NCBI GenBank assembly: GCA_945888995.1
Contig: CAMDBA010000001.1
Span: 96,569 to 160,568, forward strand
Origin: a bacterium UBP8_UBA817
Lineage (GTDB): Bacteria > Margulisbacteria > Marinamargulisbacteria > CAMDBA01
Reading direction: 5' to 3'
Length of the DNA: 64,000 bases
Part shown: piece by piece, positions 36,147 through 44,923 of the stretch
Position numbering within the stretch: position 1 is the first letter of the stretch
Layout of the letters: each line of letters starts with the position of its first letter
Position numbers and translations under genes: made by a program
Notes under the pieces: generated by a model
Databases searched by the model: none
Told to the model about the DNA's origin: nothing
Seen by the model: the letters and a program-made list of their open reading frames with translations, nothing else

Positions 36147-38237
36147 ATGGTAGAAACAATCACAGGACCGGTTGCTGACAGAGAAATCTCTCTGGAAACC
36201 GGTAAAATGGCGAAACAAGCGAATGGATCTGTTGTCGTTCGATGCGGCGATACCGTCCTTTTAGCTACCGCCACAATGGCGAAACACGCCAAGACCGACA
36301 TCGACTTTTTCCCTCTCACTGTTGAATACTCCGAAAAAATGTATTCCGCCGGAAAAATTCCAGGTGGATTCTTCAAACGTGAAGCACGTCCGAGCATCGG
36401 CGCTACCTTGACATCCCGTCTTATTGACCGGCCGATTCGTCCTTGTTTTCCGAAAGAAGTGAAAAACGAAGTTCAAGTCGTTGTGACCGTTCTTTCTTAC
36501 GATCCGACTTTTTCTCCTGAATTTCTTGCGATTATCGCCGCCTCTTCCGCATTATCCGTTTCGGATATTCCGTTTAATGGTCCGATCGGAGCCGCTCTTG
36601 TCGCAGAAGTCGACGGGCAGCTCGTTGCGAACCCATCTGCCGAAGCACTAGACAGAAGCACCCTTCAAATCGTGGTGGCAGGATCGTATGACCACATTCT
36701 GATGGTCGAAGCCGGCGCCAGCGAAGTTTCCGAAGAAGTTATTATTCAAGCGATCAGCAAAGCCCACGCCGCTATCCGCGAATCGATTGTTCTTCAAAAA
36801 GAACTCGTCGCAAGAGCCGGACGTACCAAGAAGATTTTTGAACCCGAAGAAATCGATACCGACTTAGTAGCTGCCGTTAAAACTTTTCTCGGCAATAAAA
36901 TCGAATCCAATCTTCAATCCGGTAATAAACAGGAAATCGAAGATTTCTTAACGCAATTGGAAGCCGATGCTCTAGCAGAATTGGTTAATGAAGAGGCGAC
37001 TAATACGTCGAAAGTAAAAGCGTATTTCAGAAAAGAAAAAAAGAACCAAATCCGTCAAACCATTATCAACAAAAAAATCCGTCCAGACGGCCGCGCACTG
37101 GATGAAGTCCGGGCGATCAACAGCGAAGTCGGCCTACTACCTGCCACTCACGGATCAGCGCTCTTTACCCGCGGTGAAACACAGAGTCTCGGTATTATCA
37201 CATTAGGAGATACCGACGACGAACAAATCGAAGACGGCCTTAATGAAACTTCTAGAAAGCAATACTATTTCCACTACAACTTCCCGCCATATTCGGTAGG
37301 AGAAGTCGGATTCTTAGGCCGTACCGGACGACGTGAATTAGGTCACGGCGCATTAGCGGAAAGAGCCTTAAAAGGCATTCTGCCGGACTATTCGGTTTTC
37401 CCTTATACCATTCGGATTGTTTCCGAAATTTTAGAGTCTAACGGATCGTCTTCAATGGCGTCTGTTTGTTCAGGGGCGTTGGCCTTGATGGACGGCGGCG
37501 TTCCGATTAAAGCACCGGTTTCGGGTATCGCAATGGGTCTTTTAATCGAAGACGGCGACTATGTTATTTTATCTGACATTCAGGGACTAGAAGATCACTA
37601 TGGCGATATGGACTTTAAAGTCGCAGGAACCTCTGAAGGCGTCACCGCACTCCAGCTCGACATCAAAGTCGGCGGATTATCTGAAGAAATTCTACAAAAA
37701 GCCCTTTATCAGGCAAAACAAGGCCGGTCTCATATTCTGGGTAAAATGATCGAGGTTCTCAGCCAACCACGGGCTGAGCTTTCCGAGACCGCGCCGAAAA
37801 TCGGGTTCATCCAAATTGATCCGACCAAAGTCGGCCTCGTCATCGGACCAGGTGGAAAAATGATCCGTAAAATTGAGGAAGAAACCAAGGCCACGATTAT
37901 TATTACCGATGGCACGACAGGACAAGTCAGCATTTCTGCTAAAAGTCAGGAACACCTCGATAAAGCAAAACGCATGATTTATCTTCTAACCAAAGAAGTT
38001 GAAGCAGGTGAAGAATATGAAGCTAAAATCACCCGAATCATGAACTTCGGCGCCTTTGCCGAGATTCTTCCGGGTAAAGAAGGTCTGCTTCATATCTCGA
38101 CTCTTTCACGCTCAAGAATTAACAACGTTGAAGATGTTCTGACGACGGGTCAGATCTTGAACGTTCGTGTTCGCGAAGTTGATTCTCAGAATAGAATTAA
38201 CCTTGAACCTGTGAATGTGGACGATTTATCGAAATGA
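36147..38237 (+). CDS. pnp: Polyribonucleotide nucleotidyltransferase
   Basis: Phosphorolytic 3'-5' exoribonuclease of the degradosome type. 696 residues: two RNase PH domains (about 10-140 and 305-540) with an all-alpha linker, then a KH domain (TKVGLVIGPGGKMIRKIEEE) and an S1 domain (GEEYEAKITRIMNFGAFAEI). The stop overlaps the start of the M16 peptidase gene by four bases. Confidence 0.97.
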   Translation: MVETITGPVADREISLETGKMAKQANGSVVVRCGDTVLLATATMAKHAKTDIDFFPLTVEYSEKMYSAGKIPGGFFKREARPSIGATLTSRLIDRPIRPCFPKEVKNEVQVVVTVLSYDPTFSPEFLAIIAASSALSVSDIPFNGPIGAALVAEVDGQLVANPSAEALDRSTLQIVVAGSYDHILMVEAGASEVSEEVIIQAISKAHAAIRESIVLQKELVARAGRTKKIFEPEEIDTDLVAAVKTFLGNKIESNLQSGNKQEIEDFLTQLEADALAELVNEEATNTSKVKAYFRKEKKNQIRQTIINKKIRPDGRALDEVRAINSEVGLLPATHGSALFTRGETQSLGIITLGDTDDEQIEDGLNETSRKQYYFHYNFPPYSVGEVGFLGRTGRRELGHGALAERALKGILPDYSVFPYTIRIVSEILESNGSSSMASVCSGALALMDGGVPIKAPVSGIAMGLLIEDGDYVILSDIQGLEDHYGDMDFKVAGTSEGVTALQLDIKVGGLSEEILQKALYQAKQGRSHILGKMIEVLSQPRAELSETAPKIGFIQIDPTKVGLVIGPGGKMIRKIEEETKATIIITDGTTGQVSISAKSQEHLDKAKRMIYLLTKEVEAGEEYEAKITRIMNFGAFAEILPGKEGLLHISTLSRSRINNVEDVLTTGQILNVRVREVDSQNRINLEPVNVDDLSK

Positions 38238-39529
38238 AAGACCTCACCTTAAAGAGCGGCTTCCGGTTATTGCTTCGGCATGATCCGGCTGCCACTTCGG
38301 TGAGTATGGGCGTATATGCCATGGTTTCCCTCTCCCAAGAGCCGGTAGAGCTCAATGGGATTGCCCACTTTCTGGAGCATATGTCTTTTAAAGGCACGCC
38401 CGGTAAATCGGCTAAAAAGATCGCGGAAATACTCGATAGTATGGGCGGTAGAATGAATGCCCATACGTCTAAAGAATATACCGCTTACTACATTACGGTT
38501 TTACCCGGTCATTTTAATAAAGGCTTTGATCTGCTGACGGATTTGTTTATCAACTCCACACTGACCGAAGAAGATATCCAAACAGAAAAGCAGGTTGTTC
38601 TAGAAGAAATCAATATGTATGAGGACACGCCGGACGAGAATATCCACGATATTTTTGCGAACCTCATTTGGGACAAACACAAGCTCGGGCTCCCTATTAT
38701 TGGCACAAAAGAGAGCTTGGATCGCATTAACCAATCCAATTTACGGGACTTTAAAAACCATTATTTCAACCCTAAAAATCTGATTATTTCGATGGCGGGA
38801 AATCTACCTGCCGAAGGAAAACTCATCGAGAAGATTGAAAAAGCCTTTGATCTTCCAAAGGTCAATGTGACGAGTTTTGATGATCTGATCGAAATACCTA
38901 AGCCGTCTTCAGCGGTTAAATTTCAACTTAAAAAAACCGAGCAAATTCATTTTTGCATCGGCGGGCAAGGGATTGCCCATGACCATCCTGATCATTTTAA
39001 ATTGTCGGTTTTAAACACCATTCTAGGTGGAGCGATGAGCTCTCGGCTCTTTCAGAAAATCCGCGAGAAAAAAGGCTATGCCTACGCGGTGTATTCTTAT
39101 CCATCTTTTTATAAAAATAGCGGTTTATTTACGATTTACGGTGGCATTAATAAAAAGAAATTTCCTCAGACACTCAAAATTATTTCTCAAGAAATCAATT
39201 CTCTCAAAACCAAGCCGGTATCGCCTCACGAACTGCAGAAAGCCAAAGACAATCTGAAGGGAAATCTTGCCCTCAGCCTCGAGCGCTCTTCCAGTTGGAT
39301 GAGTTGGATTGCCCGATCTAAGATGTATTACGGCCGGGTTTATCCGCTGGATGAAATGCTTACCAAAATTGATGAAGTAACCGCACAGGATGTACAGGCA
39401 ATGGCAACAGAATTCTTTAACCCCGACTGCATGGCCCTTGCCGCTATCGGACCTTTTGGTGCAGCACAATTTAAATACAACGGGCTGACACTTACCGACT
39501 ATTTAGCCAAGCTCAATCTATCATTTTAG
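38234..39529 (+). CDS. M16-family zinc peptidase (processing-peptidase-like)
   Basis: 431 residues with the inverted zinc motif HFLEHMSFKGT (HxxEH) and the downstream Glu within EKQVVLEEINMYEDTPDE, plus the C-terminal substrate-chamber half (GGAMSSRLFQKIREKKGYAY). No signal peptide, so probably cytoplasmic. The pnp-M16 order is common in Firmicutes and other phyla, where the substrate is unknown. Confidence 0.93.
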   Translation: MKDLTLKSGFRLLLRHDPAATSVSMGVYAMVSLSQEPVELNGIAHFLEHMSFKGTPGKSAKKIAEILDSMGGRMNAHTSKEYTAYYITVLPGHFNKGFDLLTDLFINSTLTEEDIQTEKQVVLEEINMYEDTPDENIHDIFANLIWDKHKLGLPIIGTKESLDRINQSNLRDFKNHYFNPKNLIISMAGNLPAEGKLIEKIEKAFDLPKVNVTSFDDLIEIPKPSSAVKFQLKKTEQIHFCIGGQGIAHDHPDHFKLSVLNTILGGAMSSRLFQKIREKKGYAYAVYSYPSFYKNSGLFTIYGGINKKKFPQTLKIISQEINSLKTKPVSPHELQKAKDNLKGNLALSLERSSSWMSWIARSKMYYGRVYPLDEMLTKIDEVTAQDVQAMATEFFNPDCMALAAIGPFGAAQFKYNGLTLTDYLAKLNLSF

Positions 39530-39530
39530 G

Positions 39531-40445
39531 ATGCAAGCAGTGACTAAAAACATGATGCGTGTCGTGGTTTATTTGAGCTTAATTGTCGGCATTTTGGGAT
39601 ATTTTAATACCAATGCAACGTCGGGAACGTCCAGTCAGATGATGCCGTTAAGACAGCTTCTTGAAAAAAACATTTTGCCGATTAAAGCTAATGTCAGTGT
39701 GGCGTATACCGATATTTTTACCGGTGAAACACTTGTGATCAATGATACAAAACGCTTTAACCCTGCTAGTGTGATTAAAGTTCCGGTAATGATCGAGACG
39801 TACCGTCAAATCTCACAGGAACGCTTTAAATTCACGGATAAGCTGGTGTTGAAACCCGAATATAAGGTCTGGGGATCCGGACAGCTTTTTTATGCCAAAC
39901 CAGGCACAGAATATACGATCAGGACACTCATGGAAAACATGATTATTCACAGCGATAATACTGCGACTAAGATGTTGATTGACCTTGTCGGAATGGATAA
40001 TATTAACCAGACAATGCGGTCTTTAGGCCTCACGGATACCGTGGTTAGAACTGACAATCTGATCAATGCCGAAGGGCTGAATTTTTCGAAACCGTCGGAT
40101 ATGAATAAACTGATGTACAAACTCTACAAAGGTGAGATCGTCTCTAAACAAGCCAGTGATGACATGATCGGCATTATGCTCAGACAGCAACACCGCTGGG
40201 GCATTCCCCGGGTTCTGCCGCCCACGGTTCAAGTCGCCAACAAAACCGGCACTTTGACCGGCATTCGCAATGACAGCGGCATTATTTTGTATAAGAACGC
40301 TCCTTATATTCTGACTATTTTCACCCGGTCTGATTCTAACCAAATCGCTCAGAATTTTGTTAAAAAAGTCTCTTTGGATATCTATAAATGGAAAGAATCG
40401 AATAATGCAGTATCCCGGGAGAATACAGCCATGGTAAGTTATTAA
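39531..40445 (+). CDS. Class A beta-lactamase-like serine hydrolase
   Basis: 304 residues with an N-terminal membrane or signal segment (MRVVVYLSLIVGILGYF). All three penicillin-interacting motifs are visible: SVIK (S-x-x-K) in FNPASVIKVPVM, SDN in IIHSDNTATKM, and KTG in ANKTGTLTG. The class A deacylating Glu (E-x-x-L-N) is not in place: the loop reads INAEGLN, one position off. It may therefore be a D,D-peptidase-like or slow hydrolase rather than a resistance enzyme. It starts two bases after the M16 gene. Confidence 0.85.
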   Translation: MQAVTKNMMRVVVYLSLIVGILGYFNTNATSGTSSQMMPLRQLLEKNILPIKANVSVAYTDIFTGETLVINDTKRFNPASVIKVPVMIETYRQISQERFKFTDKLVLKPEYKVWGSGQLFYAKPGTEYTIRTLMENMIIHSDNTATKMLIDLVGMDNINQTMRSLGLTDTVVRTDNLINAEGLNFSKPSDMNKLMYKLYKGEIVSKQASDDMIGIMLRQQHRWGIPRVLPPTVQVANKTGTLTGIRNDSGIILYKNAPYILTIFTRSDSNQIAQNFVKKVSLDIYKWKESNNAVSRENTAMVSY

Positions 40446-40447
40446 CT

Positions 40448-40711
40448 ATGACAAGTTCTTTTATACCCGACGATTACGCCGAAGAGAAATCCGAAGAAGA
40501 ATTCATTGACGATATGAAGACCAATATCAAGGCAGCCTCTTTGCGCGCGGCTGTTAAGGTCAATAAATCGGCGTTAGCGTTTATGCTCAACCAAAAAAAA
40601 TGGATTGCCCCTGAGCATGCCCAAGAAGCTGAAAAGTTCTTCGCCGAAAAAATTCCTAAAGTCCTGGCCGATGAATTGTCCGAATCCCTTAACTCGGTTT
40701 TAGGACTTTAA
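40448..40711 (+). CDS. Small acidic protein of unknown function
   Basis: 87 residues, starting two bases after the serine hydrolase gene, so part of the pnp run. The N-terminal 25 residues are acidic (DDYAEEKSEEEFIDDM). The rest is amphipathic helix with ALAFMLNQKKWIAPEHAQEA. No signal peptide, Cys or known motif. I do not recognise it. Confidence 0.65.
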   Translation: MTSSFIPDDYAEEKSEEEFIDDMKTNIKAASLRAAVKVNKSALAFMLNQKKWIAPEHAQEAEKFFAEKIPKVLADELSESLNSVLGL

Positions 40712-40719
40712 TTTCGGTC

Positions 40720-40748
40720 TTATGTTTCGCCCGGAAGTGGTATATAAT
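40720..40748 (+). promoter_or_regulatory. Promoter of tRNA-Leu
   Basis: TATAAT at 40743-40748 lies 20 bases before the mature tRNA 5' end. A weak -35 (TTATGT) is 17 bases upstream. Confidence 0.45.
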
Positions 40749-40768
40749 CGGAAAGATTTTATAGATAA

Positions 40769-40855
40769 GCCGAAATGGCGGAATTGGTAGACGCGCTAGG
40801 TTCAGGGTCTAGTGAGAGCAATCTTGTGTGGGTTCAAGTCCCACTTTCGGCACCA
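40769..40855 (+). tRNA. tRNA-Leu (anticodon CAG)
   Basis: The acceptor arms GCCGAAA and TTTCGGC pair over seven bases, and CCA is encoded. The anticodon stem CTAGG/TCTAG holds the loop TTCAGGG, giving CAG. A long variable arm (class II tRNA) and GGTTCAAGTCC in the T arm confirm leucine. Confidence 0.97.
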
Positions 40856-40872
40856 AAAGGATAATAGAGGAT

Positions 40873-41826
40873 ATGCCAAAAGCAGTCATTTTTTCTAAAT
40901 ACGCGCTCAGCGCCGTCAGCCTATTAGGCCTTATATTTATTACGGTTTCATGTGGAAAAGTCGCACAAGAAGTAGTCCCTACGAATCAAGATCCGAAGAT
41001 ATTTAACCTCAGCTATACGGTTTTTTCCCCAACAACCGAAAATATTCAGGCGTTGCTGGAAAGAACGCCTCCGCTCAACGTAGCAGGACTCTTTAGCACC
41101 CAAGATACCCGTCTTACCGTGCAAGTGTTGGGCATACGTAAGGACGGTAAACAAGAAGAACTCTCTTGGGGACGCGGCCTTTTGTCGTTTGATAAATGGG
41201 TCACAATGGCCGTCAGCGGCAACCAAACCGTTAAAAAACCGGCCTTTAAAACCGAATCATATAACAAAAGCGGCGTCAAAGTTACCGCTCCGGATTATAC
41301 CTGGACCAAGCTTGCCTTCGACAGTGACCGCAATCTTTGGCGGATCGACAGTGTCAAACTCAAGCGGGCCTATCCGCTCTACCTCGTTAAAGTTGTAGCC
41401 AACAAGAATAAATATCTCTTTAAATTGGTTGAAGATACAGCCGTTTCCGGTAATCAGTCACTATCGTTAAATGAAATTACACCGTTTGATACTTTCCTTG
41501 CGTCTCTCTACTTGTCCGATGTCGCGGCGAATTCCGCACTCAGCGACACGACTCGGGTCAAAGATTTCGAGCGGGTTTTTGATTATACGTTCTTTACTGC
41601 GCTCAATCCGTCATTACCGGATAATAAGATTGAGAAATACGATGAGATCGATCCTCAATTTACACTGCAATCCACTTTAATGACCGAGCTTTTGAAGATC
41701 TATGCTCTGGCCCGTTCAGATAAAACCGAAGCCATTTCGTATGTTGAGAAAAGTAAGCTTAAAGAACTCTCTCCTGACGCCAAAAAAGTCCTTCAAAACA
41801 ATATTAGATCGCTTAAATCGTCTTAG
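40873..41826 (+). CDS. Predicted lipoprotein of unknown function
   Basis: 317 residues from the ATG at 40873. The N-terminus is a lipoprotein signal with likely lipidated C27 in LIFITVSCGK; the lipobox is slightly unusual (Thr at -3). The mature part is beta-rich then helical with no known motif. It starts 17 bases after tRNA-Leu and ends one base before the convergent holA stop. Unassigned. Confidence 0.75.
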   Translation: MPKAVIFSKYALSAVSLLGLIFITVSCGKVAQEVVPTNQDPKIFNLSYTVFSPTTENIQALLERTPPLNVAGLFSTQDTRLTVQVLGIRKDGKQEELSWGRGLLSFDKWVTMAVSGNQTVKKPAFKTESYNKSGVKVTAPDYTWTKLAFDSDRNLWRIDSVKLKRAYPLYLVKVVANKNKYLFKLVEDTAVSGNQSLSLNEITPFDTFLASLYLSDVAANSALSDTTRVKDFERVFDYTFFTALNPSLPDNKIEKYDEIDPQFTLQSTLMTELLKIYALARSDKTEAISYVEKSKLKELSPDAKKVLQNNIRSLKSS

Positions 41827-41827
41827 A

Positions 41828-42802
41828 TTATGCGGCTACCCGTCCGCAAATGCGCAAAAGGGCGACCTCTAAGGCTAATTTTGATTGAAATCTGCCGGAC
41901 TTGATGCCGACATCTTGGGCATTGAGCAGATATAAGGCTGACTTCAGATCTTCCAGCGTATATTTTTTACGAATGACCGTTGCAAGCTTCTCAATATAGT
42001 AGGGATTCTTTTTAAGAGTCTGTGCAACTTGCGAGATTGCCATACGCTGAGATAGCAGCCATAAAATCTGGATGTATAAGCGCACGGTAGAGGCCAGAAG
42101 ACCGAGAATTTTAATCGGCTCATCGCCATGCTCAATCAAACTTAAATAGGCCGATAAAACGCCCTGTGCATCCCGTTGTTTAAATGCCTCCGTAAAGGCA
42201 TAGGTCGTCGCACCGTTGCCCGCTGAAATCGCCTGAACATCGGCTAGCGTGATTTCTCTTAGAAGCCCGATAAAGACCTTCAGTTTATCAATCTCAGCAG
42301 CTAAATGGCGCAAATTAGTACCCCCCATTTCTTCAAGGGCACTTAGTGCAGGCATCGCAATGCGATAACCGGCGTTTTCGATCCGCTGGCGCATCCACGC
42401 CATGACTTTATCCTGCTCCCAGTCTTTAAATGACTTGTATTCCTGAAGTGTCGCTACTGTTTTGAGATAGCCGATTTGGCGGAGACGCTGATCCAGAGAT
42501 TTTCCGGAGCAAAATAACACCAAGACGTGACCGCCGTCGATGGCAGCCTCACACACCTTCTGAAAGGCCTTAAAATCTGCGTCTGAGACTTTTCCGGACA
42601 ATACATGCAGGTTTTTGCACAGAAGAATCTTAGAGGGTGAGAAGAGGGTTACAGTAGCTACCTTTAGATAAAACTCATCCATCGAGGTGGCGTCATCTAC
42701 CCACTCGGTGGTGTAATGCGCATATTGGCGGGTTAACTCGCGTACGGCTTCCTCTACTAAAAAGTCCTCTTCGCCAAAGATCAAATACAGGTGTGGGCTC
42801 AT
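41828..42802 (-). CDS. holA: DNA polymerase III subunit delta
   Basis: Clamp-loader subunit that opens the beta clamp. 324 residues of the HolA family: YLIFGEEDFLVEEAVREL at the N-terminus, the DATSMDEFYLKVATVTLFSP segment, and the C-terminal collar (YALSL-type helices, YYIEKLATVIRKKYTLEDL). Divergent from tRNA-Val and convergent with the lipoprotein gene. Confidence 0.93.
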   Translation of the reverse strand: MSPHLYLIFGEEDFLVEEAVRELTRQYAHYTTEWVDDATSMDEFYLKVATVTLFSPSKILLCKNLHVLSGKVSDADFKAFQKVCEAAIDGGHVLVLFCSGKSLDQRLRQIGYLKTVATLQEYKSFKDWEQDKVMAWMRQRIENAGYRIAMPALSALEEMGGTNLRHLAAEIDKLKVFIGLLREITLADVQAISAGNGATTYAFTEAFKQRDAQGVLSAYLSLIEHGDEPIKILGLLASTVRLYIQILWLLSQRMAISQVAQTLKKNPYYIEKLATVIRKKYTLEDLKSALYLLNAQDVGIKSGRFQSKLALEVALLRICGRVAA

Positions 42803-42857
42803 ACGAATTAATGCTTCTTTTTTTGCGGGGATGGTGTTATATTGTTTTCACAATTTT

Positions 42858-42933
42858 GGGCGGTTAGCTCAGCTGGTAGAGCACATGCCTTACAAGCATG
42901 GGGTCATAGGTTCGATCCCTATACCGCCCACCA
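42858..42933 (+). tRNA. tRNA-Val (anticodon TAC)
   Basis: The acceptor arms GGGCGGT and ACCGCCC pair, and CCA is encoded. The anticodon stem CATGC/GCATG holds loop CTTACAA, giving TAC. The D arm (AGCTCAGCTGGTAGAGC) and T arm (AGGTTCGATCCCT) are standard. The next gene on the opposite strand ends two bases after the CCA. Confidence 0.98.
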
Positions 42934-42935
42934 AA

Positions 42936-43655
42936 TTATTTGCCTTCTTCTTTAAACTGCTGACGGTTCGAAAACAGAACCATTTCCAGCCAATAGTAGA
43001 AGATCGAATTTTTCTTTAGAAATTCTTGCACAGTCTGACCTTCGTCAAGGCTTAGCATTTCAAATTCTTGTTCCAAGAGTGACCTAAGCACTTCTTGTTC
43101 CTCACCAATGACCGGAGTCATCATAAGGGGCTCTAAGGTATACTGAGAATCGGAAATTGGGACGACCATCAGTCCTAATAATTCACCGATTTCGGAAAAC
43201 TCACCCAATTCTTCGTCTAATACAACATACCTCTGGCCATTAAAGAGGTCTTCAAGTTCGACTTCATGCTTATCTTCCGAAATATCCGTTACGGTAAAGA
43301 AACTGAAAGTCGCGTCATTCCAATTTGATAAATAAGCCAATTCCAACGGGGTAAATTCTTCAGAAAGCGTCTCTAAGCAGTGTTGCCAGAAAAACAATCC
43401 GGATTTGAGTACGTAGGCATGCATAATGGAGGATGCGAACTGGTTCTCGAAGTATTCTTCCAACTCATCATCGGAAATGAGCGCTTCCCATTGCGCTTCT
43501 TCGATAAAGGGGCAATCCCAGAAAATATCATAGTAATCCTGAAGCTGAGGCTCAAATTCGACGGTAAATGCCGTATGCATTTTCTCATATAGCTCTTGCC
43601 GCAGCTCGAATAACTCAGTTGCAGATAAATTAGATAAAGAAGGTGTCTCTGCCAT
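42936..43655 (-). CDS. Acidic protein of unknown function
   Basis: 239 residues, strongly acidic, with many Phe, Tyr and Trp (QDYYDIFWDCPFIEEAQW, SGLFFWQHCLETLSEEF). No signal peptide or membrane helix. Two possible halves: an N-terminal helical part (1-125) and a beta-rich C-terminal part. It shares a strand and close spacing (eight bases) with the Cys-tailed gene upstream. I do not recognise it. Confidence 0.7.
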   Translation of the reverse strand: MAETPSLSNLSATELFELRQELYEKMHTAFTVEFEPQLQDYYDIFWDCPFIEEAQWEALISDDELEEYFENQFASSIMHAYVLKSGLFFWQHCLETLSEEFTPLELAYLSNWNDATFSFFTVTDISEDKHEVELEDLFNGQRYVVLDEELGEFSEIGELLGLMVVPISDSQYTLEPLMMTPVIGEEQEVLRSLLEQEFEMLSLDEGQTVQEFLKKNSIFYYWLEMVLFSNRQQFKEEGK

Positions 43656-43663
43656 AAAAACTC

Positions 43664-44035
43664 CTATGCGATTTTCGCGTTGCAGGAGGTGCAGATTTTG
43701 CTGCCGTTCACGCCGGAAATCATTATATGCTCGCAGTCATCATTCAGAATTTTATCGACGACTTCTTCGATCTGAATCGTGTACATATCGGTAATCATAT
43801 AGAGATCTTTTAGGTCATCGAGCTTAATTAATGTATTCTCTCTCAGACTGTTAATATCAAATTTTAAGTGATCTACAATGTTATAGAGCCGTTGGTAGAA
43901 TAGCTCGACGATATCTTTACGGGCCTTCCCTTCGGCAGCTAACCTCCCGATGTCATCTTGAAGCATTGTTGTGGTCATTCCCATGTGTTTCAGCCCTTTC
44001 ATACAAGTTTCGCCTATTATTACCACATTTTTCAA
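43664..44035 (-). CDS. Helical protein with CxxC tail, unknown function
   Basis: Up to 123 residues. The best start may be the ATG at 43982-43984 (MGMTTTMLQDD, 106 residues), since the upstream residues are not obviously conserved. Mostly helical (LFYQRLYNIVDHLKFDINSL), with Cys residues at the end (DDCEHIM...KICTSCNAKIA) that could form a small zinc site. Downstream of murI and upstream of the acidic gene. Function unknown. Confidence 0.6.
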   Translation of the reverse strand: MKNVVIIGETCMKGLKHMGMTTTMLQDDIGRLAAEGKARKDIVELFYQRLYNIVDHLKFDINSLRENTLIKLDDLKDLYMITDMYTIQIEEVVDKILNDDCEHIMISGVNGSKICTSCNAKIA

Positions 44036-44097
44036 CTGGGTCCAATCGGTTGTGGGTTTTAATTCTGATTCCGCTCTTCGAGGGAATCCGGATTTGG

Positions 44098-44883
44098 TTA
44101 GTTAAAAGGGTGGTGGTGAATGGGTTGGGGGAAGAGGGTGACGTAGCGGTTTAGGAATGTGAGAAATTTTTGGGGGTCGCCGGAGACCCAGTAGTCGATT
44201 TTGCCGGAGATGGGTGAGGCGGGGGTTTGTAGTAAAAGGGAAGCGACGACGGGGACCAGGCTTTCGGCCGGGTTAATATAGCAGATAGCTGGGTCCAGAT
44301 AGCGGCGTAATAATGATTCGAAATAAGGATAGTGGCTACAGCCGAATATGACCAAATCAGGTTTAAAAGCCTGAATTTCCGGTGTGTATTTTCTGACTGC
44401 GGCATCGGCTGCCTCGGATTCTAACTCGCCGGCTTCCACAATGGGCACCCACTCCGGGCATGCGATTTCCAGTACATCAATCGTTGAGCCCCGTTTTGTG
44501 ATTTGCGCCCGGTAGGAATGGCTAGCAACGGTTGCCGGCGTTGCTAGGACGATGACTTTCTTGGGATTGAGCGATATGGCATGATCTGCTGCGGCCTCAA
44601 TCAATCCGACAATCGGGATATCAGGATAAAGGGCTTTTATTTCGTCGAACACAAGCGCACATGATGTATTACAGGCCACAACCAATAGTTGGCTATGATT
44701 TTTTAGTAAAAACTCGATAATCTGGCGATTAAAGGCCAATAAATCGATTTTTGATTTTTCGCCGTATGGAGCACGGGCAGTATCGCCAAAATAGGTAAAC
44801 GACTGTTGGCGAAAATTTTTGACAAGCTCTGCCAAGACCGTTAATCCACCAACACCCGAGTCAAACACACCGATCTGAGTCAT
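44098..44883 (-). CDS. murI: Glutamate racemase
   Basis: Supplies D-glutamate for peptidoglycan. 261 residues with GVFDSGVGGLTVL, the two catalytic Cys in VVACNTSCALVF and VIFGCSHYPYF, and GDTARAPYG. It follows the amidase gene, 40 bases downstream. Confidence 0.96.
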   Translation of the reverse strand: MTQIGVFDSGVGGLTVLAELVKNFRQQSFTYFGDTARAPYGEKSKIDLLAFNRQIIEFLLKNHSQLLVVACNTSCALVFDEIKALYPDIPIVGLIEAAADHAISLNPKKVIVLATPATVASHSYRAQITKRGSTIDVLEIACPEWVPIVEAGELESEAADAAVRKYTPEIQAFKPDLVIFGCSHYPYFESLLRRYLDPAICYINPAESLVPVVASLLLQTPASPISGKIDYWVSGDPQKFLTFLNRYVTLFPQPIHHHPFN

Positions 44884-44923
44884 AGCGACTGATTATATAA
44901 TAGGTCGCTTGTTCTGAATACGG

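Noticed and set aside
42814..42842. Promoter for tRNA-Val
   Set aside because: A TTATAT is present 16 bases before the tRNA, but no -35 could be placed, so I did not list it as a feature.
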